64,000 nucleotides of DNA from Xiphophorus maculatus (lineage: Eukaryota; Chordata; Actinopteri; Cyprinodontiformes; Poeciliidae). Both the position numbers and the translations under genes were made by a program. The stretch is from the NCBI RefSeq assembly GCF_002775205.1, contig NC_036453.1:28745213-28809212 (forward strand), in the 5' to 3' direction. Below, piece after piece: positions 1 through 13,100 of the stretch; positions within the stretch are counted from its first letter, which is position 1, and the number at the start of each line of letters is the position of its first letter. The notes beneath the pieces are model-generated. The model had not been told where the DNA came from. It saw only the letters and a program-made list of their open reading frames with translations, and made no database searches.

Positions 1-1
1 T

Positions 2-1577
2 GAGGCCTCCATCTGTGGCCATAGCCTCCAAAGGCCCAGCCTCTCTGATGGTCATTGCCCATCGGGGGCAGTTGTTCCCCAAAAAGAGAGACCCTCGCTC
101 GGAGTGCAGCCTCTCTCACCACAGGCACTGAAATCACTTTCACAGGATCCAGAAAGACTATCTCCCACAGGTCAGAAGGTGCTACCACCAATATTTGGGT
201 ATGTTTACATATTTTTTCTATCAATATTTTTTATCAGTGTTTAATTATGTTTGTCCCATCTAGCTTTAGTAAACAAGATACCATATTCTTTGTAGCTATC
301 GTTTGGCTCAGCAGCAGCTGAAAGAGATGAAGAAACAAGGGTTAAAAGAGGCCACACAGATGTACCATGTCTCTTCAAGCCCTGTCCATGATACTGTGGT
401 AGAGACCTGCGCCTCACCCACCACCTCACCAATTCCTTCACCTACTGAGTTTGCTTGTTCTGCCCTTCCCTTGGGTTTGCAGGACAATGCCAACCACAGC
501 CATTTTTGTACATCGACTCCCTTATCTGGGACATTGGGGGTCACATCAGACAGACTGAGTCCAAGGGTGGAGATAGTTTTGGGTCCTCCTCCTGTCTCTG
601 GGAGGAGCTCTAAATGGCGTGACCGCACAGCTGACTGGGTGGAGATGGTAGAGAGGAGCAAGATGCCCAGTCTTAGGGGAGAAGGAGATGAAGCATCAGC
701 AAATAGTTTCCACAAGAATCCAAACTTCAGACGGACCTCCAGTTTTAGTGACACCAAACTCCTTTCAACTTCTTCAGCTCAGTCCACGCAGTTTAGAGAA
801 AGGAGCATGACCCAGGTCATCCACTCATTTTTATTACTTTTTACTTCAATTTTTATCCAGTTTATATACTCTAAAATATATTGACTCAAGATCAATAAAG
901 ATGTGATTCCACATTGTCCTTTTCAGGTGGGATCGCGGACGCTTCCAGAAGGAAGTTCTTGGACCAAAGAAAGATGGGAGAGACAGCCTCACCCGTCGTA
1001 TCCCATCCCAGAACATAGAGTCTCAGACTGGAGTACTACCAAACCCCAGAGTAATGAGCAGAGGAAGGTTTGGATGGGGACAGCACATAATAGTCAAGTC
1101 AAGCACACTGGAACAAACACTAACAATATTTCAACATCTGAGAAAAATGCTAAAGACTTTAGTGGCAGAGGTGAAAGAAAGAGGCTTGCCGACCCTGACG
1201 GCAGAGGTGGAGAGTTGGTCTCAGGGATTGGTGGTCCATCCCTTACACATCCTTGGTCTCATGAGGTGAAACAGCTGGGTGTAGACCGAGCTGAGCGGGC
1301 TGAGCAGAACTGGAACCGCCGTGGCCCATCACCTATCCAAAGGAACATCCTGGCCCGGAAACTGAAAGAGGCTCAGTCCTGCTCTGGAGCCAAGGGACGC
1401 CAGCGCAGTTCCAGCTTTAACGTCTCATCATCTGATCGAAGGAAAGATTGGTGCAACTCTCTGCCAATGTCTAGAGACCAGAGCAGCAGCGGTGGCTCCC
1501 CCTATAGGCTAAGTGAGGTGGAACAAAGGATGCTGGACTTGGATCTATCCCCAAATTTTGTACAGGAGAAGCAGTAG
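2..1577 (+). CDS. 3' end of an unrecognised Ser/Pro-rich protein gene (three last exons)
   Basis: Three exons can be joined in one frame: 2-198 (donor GTATGT), 296-815 and 927-1577, ending in TAG. The 5' part lies outside the window, so the first exon's left edge is unknown. The roughly 455 visible residues are rich in Ser, Pro, Arg and Gln with no transmembrane segment, so they look like a disordered cytoplasmic tail. A short charged stretch (RLAQQQLKEMKKQGLKEA) begins exon 2 and may be helical. Several RxxS-type basic Ser clusters (FRRTSSFSD, GRQRSSSFN) look like kinase or 14-3-3 sites. The last residues are LSEVEQRMLDLDLSPNFVQEKQ-like, acidic and helical. I do not recognise the family and assign no function. 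The 815 donor (GTCATC) is weak, but the frame continues cleanly across it. Confidence 0.7.
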
Positions 1578-1756
1578 AAAGTCATTTATTTTTACAATAT
1601 TATGTTAACAATTTGTATATGTTGAAAGAACAAATAGAACAACTAACTCTTTAACATTTTTAATGCATTACTTTTAATATTTCCATGGTATAATGAGCAC
1701 ATTCACCCTTCTGCAAGGTTAAACACCAGTTAGATTGGTGATAGATTTCAAGATGC

Positions 1757-1762
1757 AATAAA
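1757..1762 (+). terminator. Polyadenylation signal AATAAA for the first gene
   Basis: A canonical AATAAA lies 180 bases after the TAG stop of the plus-strand gene, inside an A-rich run, so it is a plausible 3' end. The UTR between stop and signal is AT-rich and has no other open frame worth calling. Confidence 0.5.
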
Positions 1763-2359
1763 AAAAAGGTTTATATCAACTGTAAATCTACAGTTTCAGC
1801 AATGCTGTGAAGTCTCAATGCTTATTACAGTAACAATTGGGGTGTGCTGTTGTTCAGGCAGGGATTTTGTATTCCAATTTGTGTAGTAGTACATATGCAG
1901 TATTGAACTGCAATTGTGTTCAACAGCTGACACAGTGCCTTTGATTGGGGTTAAGAGGGCTGAAGACAAATACATTTTCAAATTCATACATTTTTGAGAA
2001 CCACATATCATTTTCTTCCATTTCCTAAGTATGCTATAATTAATGTCTTCATCACATAAAATCACATTGAAATACATGAAGTATGGGGTTTTAACATAAA
2101 ATGTGAAAAAAGTTGAGGGGCATGAACTCTTTTGCAAGAGTAGGAACACTGGTGAAACAATGAAGCTAAAATACTGTTTGTTTAAAAATCTGGCAATTTT
2201 ACATTCTCAGAAATGCTCACTGGAAAAAAAATAAAATTATGTTTTGTTGATTTTAGCTATAATTTGAAGTTGAAGCAAAGGAAGTAATTAAAATACAATG
2301 AATACATTTTCTTTTTAAATACCTTGTTTTCTTTAATTTTAGACAGAAATCTAGGATTT
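1763..2359. other. Convergent intergenic region, nothing coding seen
   Basis: This spacer lies between two convergent genes and holds their 3' untranslated sequence. It is AT-rich. The open frame on the minus strand here (1796-2149) has no family resemblance and no splice support, so I treat it as chance. Confidence 0.5.
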
Positions 2360-5075
2360 TTAAATGTCCCCTGCTCCACTTCCTGCACTATCCAAAAAAA
2401 CCAGGGGGCGCACCTTCATAGTGGTGTGTCTAAGAGAGTACCAGAGGCCTTTCCAAGTCCCCCACACCACACCATTGTCATACTCAGCCTTGTATTTCCC
2501 CCTCCCATAGAACTTGCCATTTAGGTTGGCTGCATGACACCTGCAGATAGAAGGCAGTTTACAATCTTAAACGAACAGTTTAATATCTTCTGAGACGCAT
2601 TTTTATGTGAATAGAAACTGAAGACAATACCTGTTGAACCACCAACCAGCCTGATTCTCTTTGGCACAGCTTCCCTGAAGGAAGCGGTCATTATCCTGAA
2701 AATAACAATTTTCATCAACATGATTTGTGCACCATAAAAAATACAATCAGTAGCACCTGAAACCTAAAACAAAGGAGTGCAGATGGCTGACCTGATCTCC
2801 AGTGCTGAACTGCATCCCACTAAGGCTGGAAGACCACTGCTCCACCATTCCTCCACCACCAGTCAGAGCATCACCAGCTTTCCCACTGTACTGCCCGTAC
2901 TGGAGACGATACTTATCCTGGAGGGAGAATTTGTAAAAGGCTCAGTTATATTATAGTGTTTCTCCAGAAAGTATAGTTACTTAACAATGGTTTTGTGATT
3001 ACAGCTTCATCTGTGATCCTGAAGTTCTCATAAAATGCAAAACTTCTCTTTCCATCCCAGTCCATGAGATCAATCTTCACCAGGTTTTTATCTGCAGGGA
3101 GACAAAAAAGGGAAATTAATTTTTTTTTTATATACATATCATTAGGCATTTACGGGAATACAATGGATCTCAAAAGTGTGCATAACCCTGCTATACCTCA
3201 AAGTTTGCGTGATTTAAAAAAAAAAGATATTTAAAAAAAAATTCACACTAAAATGTGCAGGTAGTGTGTATAATCCACTTGAAAGAATAATCTTTTAAGG
3301 GGTAAAAAGAAAACTAAAATAAGAAAGCTACAATAACCTGGCAGCATGGAGGTGCACACTCCTAACCCCTAGCTTAATGCTGTCACAATTTTGCCTCAAA
3401 GAAGCACATAGCTAAAGTGGCTTATGACCTGCCACTCGTGACTGCTAAAGAAGAACAATACTTACCTAAGTTTATATACATTATGCCTTATTTAGCTAAT
3501 TTACATACCCACTTTGCAAGACCTAAACCTCTAATTTAATCTTAAAAATACTTGTGTGCACACTTATGCAACTAGGTCTTACAGCTTCTCTTTTTTTTTC
3601 TGAAGAAATTGGTTTGTGTCAGTTGAATAGTAAAAGATATATCTCATGTGAAAGATGTTTTCTTTATATTCTTTATATAGTTTAATATTCTTTTTACATC
3701 ACAGATACCAGATTTTTACAGATACCAGCTTTTTTACAAAAGCTGATATCTCAATAGAAGTGTATAAAAATTAGAGAATCACTGTCTCAATAACATAATT
3801 ACCATTGTTTCTAACCTTCTGACAGTAGAGCATTCATGTGCTCATTCCCCAACCAAAACTCATCATTCCACAGTTTGAATTCTCCAAACCCATCTCTGTA
3901 GTCCACCCAGTCTCTAAAAGAAGGATTGAATTGATATTTTACTTCAGACAGATCTGCTGCCTGTGAAGATTTTCTTCTTTTGTAACTGGAGAATATCAGC
4001 TATTTATCTGGTAAGGTAAATAGTACCTGTTAAAGTCAACTTTTCCATGCCGACGCCTCTGAAACACTGTCCATCCTCCTCCGTCCTCCATGTCACAGTA
4101 GACTAAAAACGGCTCCTGGTGTAACTTGGGTCTGATGCGGTAAAAGCCGCTTGGTGATCTCAGCCTATCATAAAGTTCGGAGCAGTCTAGGAAAACAAGA
4201 TTGAAAAGATTTTAATATAATGATGAAAATGAATAGATAAAAACAATGAAAAAATATGATTTTTGTAAAATATTGTAACAAAGGGAAGAAAACAAGTATA
4301 AGTGAAAAACAAGTGTTAATTAAAGAAAATATGAAATGAAATAGATATTGGTTAGTCAGTTACTGTTATTATTATAAAAGTATAATTTTTCATGTCATTT
4401 TGTTTGTTTCTGTGTGCTGTAGTTAATTATTCTTTCCATGTGTGCAGGTTATATGTTTAGAATCGAGTAATATAACTGATATTAATTCCTTTCTTACCTT
4501 TGTCATGGACAATCAAATTTCCAGCTGGAGGAATTGGTTTCATCATTTTGTTGTCCAAGGTGTTGTTGTTTTTGTTTACATCGGGTGCCGGGTCAGTCTG
4601 AGGTTTACTGTCGGATGCAGAAAACTCAAGCGGTTTGAAGTATCTGTACATTTGGAGATGCTCGGTCATCCAAGTTGTGATCAGCAATTTATTCTCTAGT
4701 TTCCTTATGTTAGTCTTGAGAGCTGCAGCCTCTGGTCCGCATGGATCAGTTTCCTGAAATAAGAAATTTTACAGTTAGAAATTACAAATGTTTTCAAGAT
4801 GCAGACATTTGTCTGTTCTGTTGTTGATTCATAACATCGTTTATGGTCAGAAGAGGAGGTATATCCCTTCTGAAAAATGATGTGAAGTACTTACGAAAAG
4901 CTGCCCAGGAGCTGCTATAGTTGAGCAGACCAGATGCAGTAGCAACACTGCTATGGTACTCACCAATAACACGCTTCCAGTAATATTTGTCTAAAATAAA
5001 ATTACAAATTATTGACCACATCTAACAGATTCAAACACTTTTTATGAAACAAAACTGCTTCAAGCCTACCTTCAT
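2360..5075 (-). CDS. fgl1: Fibrinogen-like protein 1-type secreted protein
   Basis: Nine coding exons, all GT-AG: 5070-5075, 4895-4990, 4498-4753, 4027-4186, 3816-3913, 3003-3091, 2792-2917, 2631-2695, 2360-2540. They give 358 residues. A signal peptide fills residues 1 to about 28 ([20 protein letters not shown]). A short helical stretch follows ([18 protein letters not shown]), then a polar Asn/Pro linker. A fibrinogen-related domain runs from about residue 120 to the end, with the landmarks [34 protein letters not shown], a Ca-site-like [22 protein letters not shown] and MKVRPLVF. Its four domain cysteines are present. Length and layout suit FGL1, a liver-secreted factor and LAG-3 ligand in mammals. 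The linker is longer than in human FGL1, so a related fish paralogue or an angiopoietin-like member is possible. The first coding exon holds only Met-Lys. Confidence 0.85.
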
Positions 5076-6760
5076 TTCACAACACTTCCCTTTTGTTTTC
5101 TCCATACCATATGTTCTTTCATCTCTAAAACATGTCAGTCTTATTTATAGGCTGAGTTGGTTCTGCATGGATCACATTAGGTAAATCAGACCTGAACATT
5201 CCATACAAATGCTGAACTTGGACCAGCTTGATTTCTTTTTTTCATTTTGTTACTCAAAAATGGCAGTGGTTCTAAATCATGCCTAATCCAAGAATTCACC
5301 ATGTCCTATTGGACATGAAGTACTGAAAATTCTTCACATGCTGTTCTAGGGAGGGAGTTTTTTTTATTATCAAGCAGGCATTCAATTAAAATACAGTCAA
5401 GATTGTTACATTTTGGAAAGGGATGTAATAGCACAAAACAATTCAGTCTCAAAACAGTGTTATTTAAAATTCTGCACATATAAGGAACATTAATATTACC
5501 ATAAAAACATGGGAAAGTCAATGGAAATACACAAACAAAATGTATGTAGCCCACTGGAGTTTCTAAAATTTCAAACTACAGGTGTTGTTCTCATTGTTGT
5601 TTACTTGTGTGAAGATCTAAAGGTTAAAAGATATACAGTAGTGCTTAAAATGATTCCAACTCTACTGCAAATTATCTTTGGCACACTGTAGTGCACATGT
5701 ATTGAGAAGCCATTTTTCTAAATAATATTATTTCTGTGATAGAACGTCATATCAGCCACTAGAGTGCTCTCTACTGCCACACTCCGTCGAGTTTAATTCA
5801 GTGGTCAGTCATTTTACCTGCAAGTAAATGTCCTCTTAAAGCCGCAGTACATAACTTACAAAAATATATATATATATTTTCCCATTTTTGTTAAAAGTGT
5901 CACCATTTTGTGATTGTATAATTTGGGTCAGATAACCTGTGCAATATATGAACACTTGCTATCAGGCAAATTTTCAGCCTGCAGAAGATAATAATAGATT
6001 TTATTTATAATGCCCAAAAGGTTAGTGGCCTTTAATGTTAGTACTTGTTGATTATGGGGTTCCATTCGTCCCAAAAATATGTATACCGGTGGTATGTAAG
6101 GTGTGTATGTAGCTCCCATATGTCATGTAATGTGTATAAGGTTTTGGGGTGCATTGATATAGGTAGGAGTAAATGTTATGGAACACATTTTATTTCAAAC
6201 ACATGTAGCCTAATCTTTTTATTTTGTTTAGGCTACAAACCAGTATTATTTTTAGTAATACAAAAATATGTCAAAAATAGCATAAGAAGAGTGTTTAAGT
6301 TTCAGTTTTAATTCATGCTAATATTTTGTTTTGTTTTGCAAAAACTACCAACATATGTTGCATTCAGCTGAAGAAGCAAACGAGGAATACTGAAAATATG
6401 ACCATGAAAAAACTCCGTGTGTTTGGGAATGCACTTAATTAGAACCAGATGTGTCAGAGAGCAGGGAGAAGCGAGAGGATCGTGGTCTATTTGTTGGCCT
6501 ACTTTTTGAAGTTTCAGGTGGTGTAAATAGCTTTGTGGGGTAGATTTATGGGCAAGTTCAGTCTGTTTTTAACGAAAAAGTAAGCAGAGAGGGAACGATG
6601 ACTCATAACTGACAAAGGGGCTGAACTTTTTTTTTCTAGTGAAGTCCAGGAAGTCAGAAACTACAAGGCTTGCAAAAAAATGATGAGGTATAGTGGATGA
6701 AAAAAAAAAAAGAATCTGCCCTGTTAACCTTTGAGCTGTCTTTCTTTGTGCTCACAAGAA
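5076..6760. other. Intergenic region between fgl1 and the VSP gene
   Basis: These divergent promoters are AT-rich and hold no convincing exon. A short (AT)n tract lies near 5864-5878. The small open frames here (for example 5509-5691 and 6045-6311) have no splice context or recognisable domains. The region presumably carries the upstream sequences of both flanking genes. Confidence 0.4.
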
Positions 6761-6807
6761 GTCACAAGACGAACTGTCGTATAATTTCACGGATGACACT
6801 CCTAACG
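6750..6807 (+). other. Probable 5' noncoding exon of the VSP gene
   Basis: The sequence ends in CCTAACG followed by a consensus donor GTAAGC. The next exon (7061-7219) has a good polypyrimidine acceptor and contains the first Met codon of the phosphatase. The left boundary (transcription start) cannot be read and is a guess. Confidence 0.4.
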
Positions 6808-7175
6808 GTAAGCAAGCGGTGCAATTCAGCTTGTTTTCCAGGGTTTAATCTGCTGTTTAAGTGTTGACATTTAAAGTCAAAGGTTGGGTGCTAAACAAAT
6901 GGTGGCTAGAAATTTTAATTTTAATTTTGCGTATCTTTCTTTTTAGCATAACTTATTTGTTTTGGCATGAAAAGGACCACACTGACCGTCTTGAGCATCA
7001 GTGGATAAATAAATAGATGCGACGTAAATGAATGCGATGCATATATTTGTTTTGTTTTAGAGCAGAAAGGAGCTTCTGTAACCGCGTTGCAGAAACCGAA
7101 TTGAATGTGGTTTGGCACGACTTCAGTCCAAATCAGAAACTCCCCGGTCCAGACAACTCCAGGAATACATTCATC

Positions 7176-10100
7176 ATGTCCGTCTACTTCGACCCAGGAC
7201 CAGATCCAGAAGTAAATGGGTAAGAGAGCATAATTTATTTCATATGTTCTTGGTGGGTTCTGCTTTTTCTTTTTCTGATTTAAAGAAAAAAAAACAGAAG
7301 GTGTGATTGTGGTTAACTGACAGGTGCAATAAAAAATCGGAAAGTAACTCATATCCTTAACCCAAAGTGATGGGTTTTATTCTGCTAATTATGAGAATTA
7401 TGGCATAGACCTTTTGATATAATATAGTTTCTCATAAATATTGAACATTACTTGGTCTTTTTTTTTTTTTTAAATGACCAGTCAAGCAGTGGCGGCTGGT
7501 CCATAGGGGGCGCTGCCCTACCTGATGTCGGAGTTGTGGGTATCTAAAAATGATCTATGAACATGATTTTAAAAAATGTATTAGTCTAAGTCTGCAGTAA
7601 CTTTTATATATTTTTTTATACATTTGTTGAAACTGTCATTGTCTAACATTATGGAATAAGACGGTTTATCTGTGAAAAAGAATCAAGCTCCTCTGTCTCC
7701 CATCGCTAACTAGAAACAATCAGAACAGGGTCGAGCTGTCAGTTACAATCTCGTGTGGCGCTGCTCATAAAAACTCCCGTTCCCGTCATCCTTCTGCTCT
7801 CTGCTACCGCCACAGCTTTTCGTTTCATCAGATCCTGTTATGAATGCTCAAGCTAGTTAGCATAGCCACCGATGAGCACATGAAGCTGAGTGACAGTTTT
7901 ATTCCTCTTGGCTCTGATTGGTTGTTTGTGGTCGAAGAGGCTCAAAATAGTTCAGGGCATTAATCAGTAGCTCAGGGAGGAGGAGGAGGCGGAGATCTAT
8001 ATTTTCATCCATTATCTGTCTCACAGCGTAGTCATGACAGGTGACAGTTTAAACAAATATGTAGAAACCATATCTTTATAAAAGGTATAACAGTGATTCC
8101 TCCACCCCCGCCCCCCACTCCTCCTGACAAATAGTCAAATTCTGGGGGCGTCCCAGAAATAAAGCTAACTAGCCAATAGTTTGTGGTTACTAGGGCAAAA
8201 TAATAAACATTTAACCAATCGGCATCGCTGATTGGGGCGCACAGTTCTGCGTTGCTATGGTGTTAAAGTGGATAATGGCGACGATGGCAGCCGAGGGGAG
8301 GGTTTTACTGACGGCTGGTAAGCTTCAGCTTCTGTTCCCCTGTATTTTTTTAATTAGTTTTAGCAACCTACTGTCTGAAAGACAGAAAAACTAAACAGAT
8401 GCTACTATGTGTTCATTGCTGATGATCAGTTATTGACGTAGCATTTATGCTCATATTACTCTGGTTAGCATAATGCTAACCAGCTGCTCTAGATAAATAC
8501 TAAGATTTCTCTTTTTTTATTTTTAACATTGATGCTGCTGCTCTTATAATGCTAATGTTTGGTTTATATCCTTTTGTTTGGCAAGTGTCTTTTGGTGACT
8601 CAGATGTATTACTATTCATTTTTTATATTTTGCTGAGTTTTTCTGATTGCCAGATAGATCCGGGGGTTTGCTTGGTTTTGTGGGTTAGCAGATCCTGAAT
8701 AAGTCCTTCTGATTTGGGGGTTAATGTTAGTAGTTGATTCAGTATTAGCTGTTGACACTAATTTAATAAGTAAATTATTTAAACTTTTAACTTATTTAAC
8801 TCTTTATTTTGCTGTATCAATGATGTTCTATTATTGTGGAATTGCAGTCATTTTCCTACAGTTCATTTGAATCTTTATGCTGTACAATCAAGATTTTGTT
8901 TTCACCAATCAGGTATAATGATGACAGGGTCTGTAAAGTAGGTATTGGTATTCTTAAAAGTATGAGGCGGTGCCAATTCTTAATATAAAATGAAATCTGC
9001 ATGTTCAAAAAGTTTTAGTACATGTGATCTGAAATTTCTTGATTATATGGTAGCTCTGACTTCCAACTTTAGACTTTTTCAGACTTTATTCATTCTCCAT
9101 ATTTTTTTTCCTTTCTGTTTGTCAGAAACATTACGAAGATGGAAGATGCTAAAGTAGAGATTGATGATGGAAAGGAGAAGAGTTTGGAGCCAGTCACGAT
9201 GTACCAGTAAGTAATTTGCAGCATTCTGAAAATTAGTGGTCAGATTTGCACAGAATTACATTTGATGAAAATCCTGCTTCCCCTCTCTCCCCACTCCTTG
9301 TTTTATAGGAAGATTCGGAAAATAATCACTCCATTTGTTATGTCCTTTGGGTTTCGGTGAGTTATTTTGCAGTGAATTGTAATGAATGTTTTACTGCATT
9401 CTTGTTGAAAGAAGTGCTAATCTTTCCCTAATTATGTTTTTCTTCAGTGTATTTGGAATGATCCTGATTATTGTGGACATTGTTCTCGTCATTGTGGACT
9501 TCACGCTGCACACTAATATTATAGAAGTTGTGTCACTCGTCATCTCCTTCTTCTTTCTTGGTGATGTTCTCATGCGTGTCTATGTGGAAGGGTGAGAAGA
9601 AAAGCATTAGAATTAACCTTTGTAGTCAAAGTAAGGACTCATGATTAGAATCAGTTACTTGTTTCTACCTTCTCTATATGAATGATTTCATAAAAACTTT
9701 CATCATTAAAGTGCTTTCCTATGAATGTGGGAACAGAGAATGTTCAAGAGTGAGCTTTCCCAAGCTCCTGTGTCAGCAGAACAGTGTGTTTAGCTGTTAA
9801 GCAGGAAATTGTGAAAAGGAAGCTGTACAGGAAATGTGTGGCATGTCTTGGGCTGATTCTTTGGAATACTAGTGCAGAGTCACTCAGTACATCCAGTCCG
9901 TTTTATCAACAAACAACTCAAATGTACAGCTTATGCTTTTTTGTTGACTATTAATCTCTTTTGGCTCTCTTTTAGCTTCAAAGTTTACTTCAGCTCGAAG
10001 TTGAACATTATGGATGCGTGTGTTGTCGTCATCACGCTGATTGTCACCATAGTCTATACTTTCACCGACCTTACAGGGCCCAGTCTCATTCCCAGGTGGG

Positions 10101-13100
10101 TGTTATCCCTCCTTAGCTAATTACTATGAAACATTTTTAGCTATTTTGCATGTAAAATATTGTAAAAAGAAAAGAAAAAAAACTCCTAAAAATTGCATTT
10201 AAAGCTTTACAATCTTTTTGTCAATTTGTCCATATTACAAACGAGTGGCAGTCATTGTTTCATGTTCTAAAAATGCAAGATTAGCATTTTACTGCTTTTA
10301 AGATGGTTAAATGTTACATGTATTAGGTGTGATGTAATTTTGTTTACATCGTTTTTATCTTGCTGAGAAGCATTTTTAATTGTATAAGGACGCAGGACAA
10401 AAGAGGCTTGCCATTTGTCAATGTGAGAAAAATATTTCATATTGTTTTTAATCCTTGTTTGACAGGGCTCTGACATTCTTGCGCTTCTTGAGAATAATAA
10501 TTTTGGTGAGGATTTTCAGATTGGCATCTCAGAAGAAAGAGCTGGAGAAGGTCACTAGGAGGATGGTATGTTTTCTGAAAGCCAGAAAAGAAATAAATGA
10601 CACACTTATGTACTGTCCCTGTGTTGATAACTGTTGTATTTAGCCTTCAGAGAATATTTTTTTCATCCAGGTATCCGAGAACAAGAGACGTTATCAGAGG
10701 GATGGATTTGATCTTGATCTTACATATGTCACAGGTACGAGTGATGTATGTTTCAGAAATATGTATTAAACTTATTTAGCATCCTTTTTTTTACATTAAT
10801 ATACAGTAATTGAAAAAAATACTTTAAATCCCATTAAATATTTAGTTAGTTGCTGATGTCTAACCATCCTTTTTATATATGTGGAAAGGAAACCAAATTT
10901 ATTGCAGAAAAAAGAACCTTGTTAACCGTAAGGCATTCAGGGGCCAGTAAAATTCTCAGAAACTTTAGTCTAACCAAGAACAACAGGAAACCACTCAGTT
11001 TAACCACTGACAAGAAATTAAGCCATAAAGACAAAAGAATGTCCTCACCACACCTACTATTCCCCTCTAGATGTCACCAAAGAGGCTAATTGGTGTTGAA
11101 ATGTGCCAACACATTTACACAGTTACTTCTGGGCAGTGCACATATCCACACAGTTATTGAGAAATCTAATTTTGAAAAAGTTGTGCATTCTTTGAACATT
11201 AGTTCCTTACTTTTTCCACAGGTTCTTTCTGGCAAGCTATTGTTTGGCCTTCATGTTTTTTTATTCCTTAGACTTTTAATGTTTTGACCTTGTACGCCCC
11301 CTATGACAAATAAACCTGTGGTGTCTTTTTGTGACGCATCAATATGCTCTCTCATATTAAATATAGCAAGAGACTGCTGTAAGACGAGGAACGTTTTAGA
11401 GACTTCTTTTAGTATCTAGCCCATATATTTGTATGTGTCAGTTTTACTAAGATGAATGTAAATATCCATATGTCCAAATATATTAGAAAAACATGCAGGT
11501 CATCATAGGGTGTGTTAATTTGTTCATGTTATCATAGGGTGTGTTAATTTGTTTATGTGAACTTTGGAAGAAAATTTCAGGTGAAATACTTTCTTTGCCC
11601 ATCTCTCTAGATCGTGTCATTGCTATGTCTTTCCCCTCCTCTGGGAAACAGGCTTTCTACAGGAACCCAATCCATGTAAGTAAAATGGCCATGAACAAAA
11701 CTATTGAAATACAGTAAATAAGTCCTTGGCCACATTTTATGCTCACCATAAAAAAATGTTTCTGCAGGAGGTTGCGAGGTTCCTGGACACTAAACACGGA
11801 GGGCACTACAAAGTTTACAACCTATGCAGTGAGTTGGACTGTGCGCTCATCTCATTCCGCATTTCTTCTTTATGAACCACGTCAACCATGTCAAGTGATA
11901 CTTTTTATTTTCAGGTGAAAAAGGGTACGACCCCAAGTTCTTCCACTACAGAGTTGAACGGATTTTTATTGATGACCACAATGTGCCCACCTTAACGTAA
12001 GTAATTTTCAGTTTGATATTTGGGTTGCAGGTTTTCTTTTATGTTGATCTCATCTTGGAAGTGTTTGCCCACTCAAGGTACCTTTTTAAGTAACGTCTAG
12101 TTGATAAACATAGGAATGTATAGACTATTTTATGTTTAACAGCCTGGTAGTTTATCATGGTTTCTTCCTATTGAATTTTACCAGAGACATGCTGAAATAC
12201 ACAGAAAGTGTCAGGACTTGGATGTCTGCTGATCCCAAAAATATTATTGCTATTCACTGCAAAGGAGGGAAAGGTGATAAATGAATCCTACTTGTTTGAC
12301 TATCTTGGAGTTAGCTGTGTCTGAGTGTCTTTATACCCACCATTTACCATACTGCTGTCCCACAGGACGCACTGGAACCATGGTGTGCACATGGCTCATT
12401 GACAGTGACCAGTTTGAGAATGCGGAGGTTAGTTTCTGAATTGTTCAAAGCAGGGTTAATGAATGAGGTGAATATTTTAAATACAGAGCCACTTCCTATT
12501 GTGTGTTTGTGCACCAGGACAGTCTGGAGTATTTTGGTGAGAGGAGGACAGACAAGAGTCGGAGCGCCAAGTTTCAGGGAGTGGAGACTCCCTCTCAGGT
12601 GAGAAAAGCAAGACATGTTTATCTGGTGCATTTATTTAAATTGAACTTGGTTCAAAGGGTTTTACTGAAATCTGGCCTTTTTGTTTCACGCCTGAATAAC
12701 ATTTCCTTGTGTTGGATATAAGGAATGACAAATGAATATACATTTCCCACATTTGATTGTTTCAGGATTACTTTTCTTCCTAATTTGGTGCTCACAACAC
12801 ATACAATTTTTTCAATTGATCTTTTTTATATGTTTAGAATTATTTGCAATACTTTTATTCATAAGTAAAATAAAAGACATTTATAAGCTGCCAGGGTACA
12901 CAATTGCACCATTTAAAAATTATGACTTAAAACTACAAAATAGCAGGAAATTCTGGCGGTTTTTGTTGAGCATGTCAGATTAGTAATGGGGGCAGGCTTA
13001 CAATGAATAAATGGCAATAATCTTCAGCTCACCAGCAGCATATTAGAAAACACAATTTAAGTTTTGTTATCACAAAATGCACCACAATTCATTGTTGCAT

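Noticed and set aside
308-757. 149-codon minus-strand frame
   Set aside because: Exact shadow of the spliced plus-strand exon 296-815, which continues in frame into its neighbours.
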